The translations under genes were made by a program, and so were the position numbers. A stretch of 14,984 nt of DNA from Spongiibacteraceae bacterium UBA5047 (lineage in GTDB: Bacteria > Pseudomonadota > Gammaproteobacteria > Pseudomonadales > Spongiibacteraceae). Of the stretch, positions 6,541 through 12,734 are shown piece by piece. The stretch spans positions 3,076-18,059 of the forward strand of contig DIBR01000005.1 of assembly GCA_002415025.1 (NCBI GenBank), in the 5' to 3' direction. Every line of letters starts with the position of its first letter. Within the stretch, counting starts at the first letter, position 1. Below the pieces are notes generated by a model, which did no database searches, had not been told where the DNA came from, and worked only from the letters and a program-made list of their open reading frames with translations.

Positions 6541-7470
6541 TCAAGCCTCGCGCTGCTGACTCGTCAACCAAGCAATGACATCTGCAACCACTTCGCTCTG
6601 ATTGATCTCATGCAATACGTCATGCCGAGCCTGCGGATAAAGTTGTACCGTCACATTCGTTAAGTAAGCCCTGAGCCACGCCGCCAGTTTTTCAACCCCT
6701 TTTCCGTTATGCCCTACAGGGTCCTGATCCCCGGAAAATACATAGACCGGGATATCGGGGCGGAATTGTTCGAGGGATTGCCGGCTGTAGAGGGTATTCA
6801 GAAAACGAAACATGTCACGCCAGTAGGCATTGGAGGCCTGAAAGCCGCAGCGCGGATCGTTCACGTAGGCATCCACAAAGGCGGTTTCCCTGCTCACCCA
6901 GTCAAAGGCGGTGCGAGGCTTCTTTATAGCGCGATTAAACCCGCCGAAGGTTAAGGCATGGATCACAGGGCTCTGCCCTTTTGGGCCTTGCCTTGCACAT
7001 TCAAAGGCTGCAATCCAACGGGCTGCCAGGGTCAGCCAGCGGGGTTCGAATGAACTGCCTTCCAGCAGGAGGAAGTCGGCACTGTTTGGGTGAAGCTGGG
7101 CAAAGCGTTGGGCGATAAACGACCCCATGCTGTGCCCGAGAATGGCCAGCGGCGTTTCCGGGCAGGCACCCCTGATCAGGGTATTTATTGAGAGCATATC
7201 TTTAAGGATATTGTCCCAGTTCTGGGACTCACTCACGACGCCGAGTTCGTCAATCGCAACATTCTGCCCATGACAGCAGTGGTCATGGGCAAACACACTG
7301 AAACCCGCCGCATTGAAAAGCCGTGCGACATCGTCGTAGCAGCCTGAGTGCTCCGACATGCCGTGCACGATATGAATAACCAGCCTGGGCGACGGCACCA
7401 GCCATTGCCGGTAGGCCACACGTCGGCCTGAGTCGGAATACCATTTTATATCGGAGCAACTTTCTGTCAT
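6541..7470 (-). CDS. Alpha/beta hydrolase, monoglyceride lipase/lysophospholipase type
   Basis: Predicted serine hydrolase of the Hydrolase_4/PldB group, acting on lipid esters such as monoacylglycerols or lysophospholipids. The oxyanion region HGMSEHSGCYDDVA (36-49) is typical of monoglyceride lipases. The nucleophile elbow is LGHSMGS (111-117) with Ser114. The acid is Asp250 in SGDQDPVG and the base His283 in ARHDVLHEIN, so the triad is complete. The cap region lies between about 140 and 235. There is no signal peptide, so it is probably cytoplasmic or peripheral. The protein is full length at 309 residues. The higA-like gene follows 32 bases downstream on the same strand and may be co-transcribed. 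No strong Shine-Dalgarno sequence is visible before ATG 7470. The exact substrate cannot be told from sequence. Confidence 0.9.
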   Translation of the reverse strand: MTESCSDIKWYSDSGRRVAYRQWLVPSPRLVIHIVHGMSEHSGCYDDVARLFNAAGFSVFAHDHCCHGQNVAIDELGVVSESQNWDNILKDMLSINTLIRGACPETPLAILGHSMGSFIAQRFAQLHPNSADFLLLEGSSFEPRWLTLAARWIAAFECARQGPKGQSPVIHALTFGGFNRAIKKPRTAFDWVSRETAFVDAYVNDPRCGFQASNAYWRDMFRFLNTLYSRQSLEQFRPDIPVYVFSGDQDPVGHNGKGVEKLAAWLRAYLTNVTVQLYPQARHDVLHEINQSEVVADVIAWLTSQQREA

Positions 7471-7690
7471 GGCGGCTTTTTTATTTATCTGCGCGAAACC
7501 GCGAGTATATTCCCCTTGCAGAGCAGATGCGAAAGTCGACCACGCTTCAGAGCCCGCTAAGCATGTTGAATTTTGATTCGCGATGGATTTTCGGGCTTGG
7601 GCAGGCCCCTAATGCTGACGACTCCGGCGACTACATTCGCGCCGCTATTACCGCTACACTCGCACAACAACTGGATATCGGGAGTTGTAA

Positions 7691-8926
7691 ATGAACATGT
7701 TCTGGAAGTCGCCAATCATTGGAGTGGGCGTTTTAATTGCAGCCTCTTTTTCTGACGCGGCAAACGCCACGCTGCCCGAGGGAAAAGGCCGGAGTCTGGT
7801 GCAGACACATTGCTCGGCCTGCCACAATACGAACCGGATTCCCCAAAGCCTGGGTTACAGCCACAAGGGCTGGCTGGAACTGATGGGCACCATGGTCGAC
7901 CTTTCGAACGACCCGGCCCAACGCGACGCTATGGCGGACTATCTGGCAAAGCACTTTCCCCCCAGCCAGCACCGAGCGCCGACGATTGTTGAGGGGAAAA
8001 CCCAAATCACCTTTCAGGAATGGGTCGTTCCTACCCTTGGCCAGCGATCGCGCGACCCGGCAGAGGCGCCCGACGGTTCGATCTGGTGGGTGGGCCAGTG
8101 GGGCAATATTGCCGGACGCATTGATCCGCGCAGTGGCGATATGCGCGAATATACCCTGCCTCCCGGCACCATGCCGCATTCCGTTACGCTTGATCCGTCG
8201 GGGGGTGTGTGGCTCACAGGAAACAAGAATGCGTCTATCGTGAAGCTCAATCCTGCCAGTGGCGACACGACCGTCTACCCCATGCCCGACCCGGCGGCTC
8301 GCGACCCACACACGGCGGTGTTCGATGCAAACGGCATTCTCTGGTTTACCTTACAACATGCAAACCGGATAGGCCGTCTTGATCCAACGAACAGCAAGAT
8401 TCAGCTGGTGACGCTGCCGACGCCGGGATCTCGCCCCTACGGAATCAAGATCGATGCATCAGGTGTGCCCTGGGTAGCCTGCAACGGCAGCAATTGCCTG
8501 ATAAAGGTCAACCCGAAAACCCTGACGCTGACAGAAGTCACACTCCCTCACGAAAGCACGACCGTTAGGCGACTGGATATCGCTGCCGATGGCATGATCT
8601 GGTATGTGAATTCAGGCCGCGGCCGCCTCGGGCGCTACAATCCGGCTACGGGCGAAATCCGGGAGTGGCCATCCCCCAGTGGGCCACGCTCCCACCCTTA
8701 TGCCATTGCAGTTGTTGAGGGTAGCGTGTGGTATAACGAATCGGGCATGCGACCGGATTCACTGGTTCGCTTTGACCCTGAGACAGAAGCCTTTCAGAGC
8801 TGGACGATTCCCTCTGGCGGCATTTATTCCGGCATTGTCCGGCATATGCGACCGACCCGCGACGGGGACATTCTCATACACCAGAGCGCGACCAACCGGA
8901 TTATTCGTGTTGAGATAAAGAACTAA
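7691..8926 (+). CDS. Exported cytochrome c / virginiamycin B lyase-like beta-propeller fusion
   Basis: Exported two-domain protein of 411 residues. GGGAG (7680-7684) lies 6 bases before ATG 7691. A signal peptide ends near SDAANA|T (cleavage after residue 26), directing it to the periplasm. A short c-type cytochrome domain follows, with the heme motif CSACH at 41-45 and Met65 or Met68 as possible distal ligand. Residues about 105-410 form a beta-propeller of Vgb (streptogramin lyase) type, with repeated blade motifs such as GSIWWVGQWGNIAGRIDP, GGVWLTGNKNASIVKLNP, GILWFTLQHANRIGRLDP and SLVRFDPET. The block SHPYAIAVV...WYNE resembles the His...Glu region of the Vgb active site. The fused heme domain argues for a redox or sensing role rather than antibiotic resistance; the function is unknown. 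It is divergent from the hydrolase gene, across a 220-base gap. Confidence 0.85.
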   Translation: MNMFWKSPIIGVGVLIAASFSDAANATLPEGKGRSLVQTHCSACHNTNRIPQSLGYSHKGWLELMGTMVDLSNDPAQRDAMADYLAKHFPPSQHRAPTIVEGKTQITFQEWVVPTLGQRSRDPAEAPDGSIWWVGQWGNIAGRIDPRSGDMREYTLPPGTMPHSVTLDPSGGVWLTGNKNASIVKLNPASGDTTVYPMPDPAARDPHTAVFDANGILWFTLQHANRIGRLDPTNSKIQLVTLPTPGSRPYGIKIDASGVPWVACNGSNCLIKVNPKTLTLTEVTLPHESTTVRRLDIAADGMIWYVNSGRGRLGRYNPATGEIREWPSPSGPRSHPYAIAVVEGSVWYNESGMRPDSLVRFDPETEAFQSWTIPSGGIYSGIVRHMRPTRDGDILIHQSATNRIIRVEIKN

Positions 8927-8933
8927 AAAGAGG

Positions 8934-9037
8934 CCAATCAATGGGGTCCAATCAATGGGGTCAGAGTTACTTGATCTATCCAAAGCGAATATCCCCCTTT
9001 CGCCTGTAAAGGGTATAGGGAATGAATCTGACCCCGT
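8934..9037. repeat. GGGGTCAGA inverted-repeat element (MITE/REP-like) with 14-base tandem duplication
   Basis: CCAATCAATGGGGT occurs twice in perfect tandem (8934-8947 and 8948-8961). From the second copy runs an element bounded by inverted 9-mers: GGGGTCAGA (8957-8965) and TCTGACCCC (9027-9035). Inside is an imperfect stem, TATCCCCCTTT against AAAGGGTATA, around a CGCCTGT loop. The whole resembles the short non-coding palindromic repeats spread by transposases in proteobacteria. It sits just after the stop of the cytochrome/Vgb-like gene and could also help end its transcript. It encodes nothing. Confidence 0.7.
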
Positions 9038-9071
9038 CGACCTGCCCCATCCAATCTAGCGAGACTGCCCT

Positions 9072-9503
9072 GTGCACAATTACTCAGACGACTATCATAC
9101 GATCATGAACACCCTTGCGGCCTTTCCCCGAGTGGTCGACGGTAAACACTGGGACAGAATCAGCGAGGTTTTTGCCGAAGACATCCGCTTTGACTATGCT
9201 GACGGCGGAGAAAAACGAGGGCTTGAAGCGCTGCTGATGCAGTTCAGGAAATTTCACGAACGCTGCAGCGCCATGCAGCATCTACTGGGCAGCATTCAGG
9301 TGGAGATCGACGGTGACAGCGCCCTAACCCGCGCCTACGTGCAGGCGCGGCATCAGGGCATCGGTGACAAGAACGGCGCAATTTTCGATACCCACGGCGA
9401 ATACATCGATCAGTGGCAGCGCCGACCGGAAGGCTGGCGTATTGTACGACGCGATGCCACCTGGTCTTTGTTCGCCGGCGACCCGTCCGTTTTATTTGAC
9501 TGA
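9072..9503 (+). CDS. SnoaL-like (NTF2-fold) domain protein
   Basis: Small cytoplasmic protein of the SnoaL-like/NTF2 superfamily, whose members include ketosteroid isomerase-like enzymes, dehydratases and ligand-binding proteins. The GTG start at 9072 gives 143 residues; an ATG at 9105 is an alternative, and neither has a strong Shine-Dalgarno sequence. The first helices carry VVDGKHWDRISEVFAEDIRFDY (21-42), the usual opening of the SnoaL_4 group. MQHLLGSIQVEIDGDSA (68-84) and the sheet segment GEYIDQWQRRPEGWRIVRRD (109-128) complete the cone-shaped fold. The C-terminal TWSLFAGDPS is also common in this group. The protein is single-domain and intact. Its substrate cannot be told. It follows the GGGGTCAGA element and precedes the Sel1-repeat gene by 120 bases. 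Confidence 0.8.
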   Translation: MHNYSDDYHTIMNTLAAFPRVVDGKHWDRISEVFAEDIRFDYADGGEKRGLEALLMQFRKFHERCSAMQHLLGSIQVEIDGDSALTRAYVQARHQGIGDKNGAIFDTHGEYIDQWQRRPEGWRIVRRDATWSLFAGDPSVLFD

Positions 9504-9623
9504 ATTACGGGGTCCCGAATTAAGGGCCAGAGCATTTAAGTCATTGTGAATCACAGTATTCACTCCAATAACCACGGAATTAACGCTTAGCGCTTCACGA
9601 GCAATAACGAAAAGGACGCACCC

Positions 9624-10451
9624 TTGCCGCATAAAATAAAAAGCACTCTAGCCGTCGCCTTGTTCATACTTTGTCCTTGCCTGATTGCCGACGAGCTCCA
9701 GGACATCCAAACAATGCTTCAGAATGATCAGTTCGAGGAAGCCTTTCCCGCCCTGAAACAGTTGGCCGATGCAGGGCATCCGGGTTCGCAGTATATGATC
9801 TGTAACTTTTACGATCAGGGCTTGGTGGTCAAAGCCAATCAGAAAATCGCCTTCAAATACTGTGAAGCAGCAGCCGCACAAGAGCACCCAATGGCCATTG
9901 CTCACTTGGGCACTAAATATTTCTTCGGCTCGGGGGTATTGCAGGACAGAGACAAAGGCATGCAGCTTATTCATCAGGCCGCAGAATTGAACGACACCGG
10001 GGCAATAATGAGCCTCAGCAACCTCTACGCCACAGGCGAAGGCGTTACCCGTGATACCGACAAGGCATTCAATCTGGCAATAAAAGCAGCGAATCTGGGT
10101 TCGCCCGCCGGTGCCTTTGGTGTAGGCAACTTCTACCTGCTCGGCCTGGAACCCGGCGTCAACCCGGACAGCCCGATCAACGTTGGCGAGGCGATGAGAT
10201 GGCTGCACAAATCAGCTGGCATGGGCTTTATACCGGCATTTGCAACGCTGGGGCATGCTTACACGGATCCGCAACTCGGGGTGGGAGATTACGAAGAAGC
10301 CTACTTCTGGCTGTCACTTGCTCACAAGTATGGCATCGAAGATATCACCAACCTGAAATACGATATTGAGCTAAAACTTAGCAAGGCCAGACGAAATCAC
10401 GTTAACCGGAGAATTGCAGAGTGGCGGCCCTCGGAGCCATCGGTTTTCTAG
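9624..10451 (+). CDS. Exported Sel1-repeat (TPR-like) protein
   Basis: Periplasmic or exported scaffold protein built of Sel1-like repeats, a helical fold that mediates protein-protein contacts. The start is TTG 9624, supported by AAAGGA about 8 bases upstream (from 9610) and by the fit of a signal peptide directly after it. The signal peptide runs to about Ala22 (LFILCPCLIA|DELQD). About five Sel1 units follow, roughly at residues 54-86, 90-122, 126-159, 163-202 and 206-238, with recurring patterns such as AIAHLGTKYFFGSGV, AIMSLSNLYATGEGV and AFATLGHAYTDPQLGV. The fourth carries a short insertion (EPGVNPDSPIN). The C-terminal tail is basic. The length is 275 residues and the partner is unknown. 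No lipobox is convincing. Confidence 0.87.
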   Translation: MPHKIKSTLAVALFILCPCLIADELQDIQTMLQNDQFEEAFPALKQLADAGHPGSQYMICNFYDQGLVVKANQKIAFKYCEAAAAQEHPMAIAHLGTKYFFGSGVLQDRDKGMQLIHQAAELNDTGAIMSLSNLYATGEGVTRDTDKAFNLAIKAANLGSPAGAFGVGNFYLLGLEPGVNPDSPINVGEAMRWLHKSAGMGFIPAFATLGHAYTDPQLGVGDYEEAYFWLSLAHKYGIEDITNLKYDIELKLSKARRNHVNRRIAEWRPSEPSVF

Positions 10452-10511
10452 TACATTGCGGGGCAGCTTAGTTAATTGTCCAAAGCCCAACACATAGGAG
10501 AAAGAAAAACT

Positions 10512-10955
10512 GTGTCATTAAACGTTTACCTTTCCGGAGAAATCCATACCGACTGGCGCGACCAGATTATTCAGAGCTGCCGTGAGCAGAATCTGGCCAT
10601 TACATTCACCTCTGCCAACACCGACCATGAATCCAGCGATGCGGCCGGCGATGTACTTGGCCCCGAGGACAAAGGTTTCTGGCGCGACCACAAATCTGCC
10701 AAGGTTAACGCGATCCGCACCAAAACCTTAATCGAACAGTGCGATGTGGCGATTATCCGCTTCGGCGACAAGTACAAGCAGTGGAATGCCGCCTTCGATG
10801 CCGGACACTGCGCAGCGCTCGGCAAGCCCTATATCACACTGCATGGCGAAGACATCATCCACCCGCTCAAGGAAGTGGACGCCGCCGCAATGGCCTGGGC
10901 GACCACAACGGATCAGGTGGTTGAGATTTTAAAGTACGTGGTGAGTGAGCCTTAG
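10512..10955 (+). CDS. ytoQ: YtoQ family protein
   Basis: Member of the YtoQ family, small proteins with a nucleoside 2-deoxyribosyltransferase-like fold and no settled reaction. The start is placed at GTG 10512 because AGGAG (10496-10500) lies suitably upstream and the protein then opens MSLNVYLSGEIHTDWR, as family members do. A TTG at 10476 would add 12 residues. This gives 147 residues. Conserved segments include VYLSGEIHTDWRDQI, FTSANTDHESSDAAG, GPEDKGFWRDHKSAKVNAIR, CDVAIIRFGDKYKQWNAAFD and HCAALGKPYITLHGEDI. No signal peptide is present, so it acts in the cytoplasm. It lies 60 bases after the Sel1-repeat gene on the same strand and is convergent with the following minus-strand genes. 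Confidence 0.88.
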   Translation: MSLNVYLSGEIHTDWRDQIIQSCREQNLAITFTSANTDHESSDAAGDVLGPEDKGFWRDHKSAKVNAIRTKTLIEQCDVAIIRFGDKYKQWNAAFDAGHCAALGKPYITLHGEDIIHPLKEVDAAAMAWATTTDQVVEILKYVVSEP

Positions 10956-11015
10956 TAGTTTGTATTAGCAATTTAAGGGGCTCAATAGATAGCCGCCCCA
11001 CTGCCAGCCCACGGG

Positions 11016-11264
11016 TCAGCTCTTCTTCTTTTCCAGCGAAGCAGCCCATAAAGCCAGGCGGTGCCGTATGGATTGCTGCGACACCTGAAGCTCCGGCATT
11101 GGCTGGATAAGTTTGTCCCGCACCAGCAGCCGGTATATGTATTCCAGTTTCTCATTGGTTGAATCGGTAGGCTCGAATAATGCCGCCCCGCGCTTTTCTG
11201 CGTAGCGCGTACCGATATCTATGGCCTTGCGTACATATTCTTTTTCGTTTTCCAGCTTTTTCAT
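11016..11264 (-). CDS. Small conserved protein, DUF5062-like
   Basis: An 82-residue protein starting MKKLENEKEYVRKAIDIG. The start at 11264 is set by a strong GGGAGAG directly upstream; the same frame runs further upstream to 11582, but that part overlaps the PLP enzyme gene and looks non-coding. Features are an N-terminal helix, GTRYAEKRGAALFEPTDS (about 18-35), a hydrophobic helix EKLEYIYRLLVRDKLIQPMP, and a C-terminal RHRLALWAASLEKKKS. This pattern, with IYxxLVxxKxIxPxPE and MRHRLALW-like blocks, resembles the DUF5062 family of gammaproteobacteria as I recall it; the assignment is tentative. The function is unknown. It lies 109 bases after the PLP enzyme gene on the same strand and may share its transcript. 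Confidence 0.75.
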   Translation of the reverse strand: MKKLENEKEYVRKAIDIGTRYAEKRGAALFEPTDSTNEKLEYIYRLLVRDKLIQPMPELQVSQQSIRHRLALWAASLEKKKS

Positions 11265-11373
11265 ATTCTCTCCCGCCAATCTACCTAAAGTACCCGGGGT
11301 CGATAAAAATAGCCACCAACGCCTTTGTCGGCCTGGGAAATTCAACGTGAGTGTCGTGGCGATCCGTTCGGGA

Positions 11374-12405
11374 TCAGCGGGGGCCGTTGCCGAACGGACG
11401 CAGGTCGTTAACATCTTGTGCAGGCCGTGAATTGTAAGTATGCCAATACAACTGCACATCTGTAGACGCCGCGATAGCGTCCAGATACGCCGCCGCGGCT
11501 TTGGCCGTATAGGTTTGGTCCAGCGTGATACCGCAGGCAGCGAACGTTGCGGTGGCTTTGTCACCGGCCTCGCTGCGTACACCGTAGCCCTCGCCGTAAT
11601 AGCTGTCGATCAGATTGGGGCCGGGTATCGCCGGCAGAGAAAGCCCACAACGCGAGAGCATCTTACAGGTACGTTTCATCAGTTGATGGACGGTGGCTAC
11701 CGTACAAGTGGGAATCACACCCAGATGCGAAGGCGCGACCCGGATGCCCACAACCTCGGTTTTCAGCCCCGCGAGTGCCATACCTATCGTCAGGCCTGCC
11801 AGCGTGGCCGCAGAACCAACCGGCACGAATATTTTGGCGGGCATTGGGCATTGCCCTAGCTCGATCTGTTGACGCAGTTCAAACGCAGCGTTAACAAAGC
11901 CAATAGTGCCGGCAATATTGGAGCCGCCCGCAAACAGGAAATAGTGCCTGGGGGAAAGGCGCAGCGGATGACCGTAGTAGCGCAGCACGGTCCTGGCGAG
12001 CGAGCCGCAGAATATGCGCTCCGCACCGAAGTTTTCCATTCGCTGCAAATTGTCGCGCACGGTCTGTGATTCAGGCTGCTCAAACAGGAGTACCGTGCAG
12101 CGCAAACCCAGTTGCTGACACAGCATGGCCGTAGCCACGCCGTGGTTGGTGCCGGTGGCACCGAAGGTGATCACATGATCTTTGCCCCGGGCAATAGCGT
12201 CGGCCAGGATAAATTCCAGCTTGCGGATTTTGTTGCCACCATAGACAGCGTGCGAGATGTCATCCCGCTTTACCCAGCCATTTGCGCCAAGCGCCGTCAA
12301 CGGCTCCACGCGCGTGGGCAAATCAGCCAGCTGAAGCCAGGGCAAGGCGTCTCTCAGCTGCGGGTACGCCTCAAATACAGGTCTGTTATACGTCATGCCG
12401 CTCAT
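11374..12405 (-). CDS. PLP-dependent enzyme, ACC deaminase/D-cysteine desulfhydrase family
   Basis: Fold-type II pyridoxal-phosphate enzyme of the family holding 1-aminocyclopropane-1-carboxylate deaminase and D-cysteine desulfhydrase; the cytoplasmic substrate here is unknown. The PLP lysine is Lys59 in YGGNKIRKLEF. The segment ITFGATGTNHGVATAML (79-95) aligns with the usual QSNH motif, but Thr86 replaces the serine and Gly85 the glutamine, so the substrate may differ from the textbook enzymes. The phosphate-binding loop is VPVGSAATLAG (194-204). TYTAKAAAA (298-306) matches the C-terminal YTGKA motif. The length (343 residues) is normal. The start at 12405 (MSGM) has an in-frame ATG nine bases later; neither has a clear Shine-Dalgarno sequence. 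The gene is followed by the DUF5062-like gene. Confidence 0.88.
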   Translation of the reverse strand: MSGMTYNRPVFEAYPQLRDALPWLQLADLPTRVEPLTALGANGWVKRDDISHAVYGGNKIRKLEFILADAIARGKDHVITFGATGTNHGVATAMLCQQLGLRCTVLLFEQPESQTVRDNLQRMENFGAERIFCGSLARTVLRYYGHPLRLSPRHYFLFAGGSNIAGTIGFVNAAFELRQQIELGQCPMPAKIFVPVGSAATLAGLTIGMALAGLKTEVVGIRVAPSHLGVIPTCTVATVHQLMKRTCKMLSRCGLSLPAIPGPNLIDSYYGEGYGVRSEAGDKATATFAACGITLDQTYTAKAAAAYLDAIAASTDVQLYWHTYNSRPAQDVNDLRPFGNGPR

Positions 12406-12734
12406 TCGCCATTCGGCTGCTGTTATAAGGTCAGTCTATCTTACGAGCACGTGGCCCGCGATCATTAGCGCTGCGCAGAAATTCAGGGTACAGCCTGCTT
12501 AACCGAGGACATCCCCGCTGATAATGCCAAAACATGCCGGTTAGACATGGTCGATGAGGGCAGGCAGCAATCACCCATTCCCTGCCAGGCCGGTTTCCGC
12601 ACTATTAAACTGTGTGTATCATGTGGCCAGCGTCAATATCCCGAATAAGGCTTGTTCTGACCCCGGCAGCCGCCCAAATCAGCGGTGAGGGGCAGCGCAG
12701 TAAAATGACTAGAACGCATAGGAATAACACCTCC
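12406..12734. other. Divergent intergenic region without a recognised gene
   Basis: These 329 bases separate the divergently read PLP enzyme and lipoprotein genes, so promoters of both must lie here. I see no convincing coding frame, tRNA or strong promoter pair. A short match to the GGGGTCAGA repeat (TCTGACCCC at 12656-12664) is the only recognisable motif. An AGGA at 12720-12723 is the likely, somewhat distant ribosome-binding site of the lipoprotein gene. Confidence 0.6.
12656..12664. repeat. Short match to the GGGGTCAGA repeat end
   Basis: TCTGACCCC is identical to the right end of the element at 9027-9035. Only nine bases match, so this may be a relic end or chance. Confidence 0.3.

Noticed and set aside
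7691..8926. Streptogramin resistance gene
   Set aside because: Export signal and fused heme domain do not fit the cytosolic antibiotic lyase; only the propeller is shared.
8934..8961. Tandem 14-base repeat as a CRISPR-like array
   Set aside because: Only two copies directly abut with no spacer and no cas genes are present.
11265..11582. Upstream extension of the DUF5062-like frame
   Set aside because: It overlaps the PLP enzyme gene, has no family resemblance, and the strong ribosome-binding site lies at the 11264 start.
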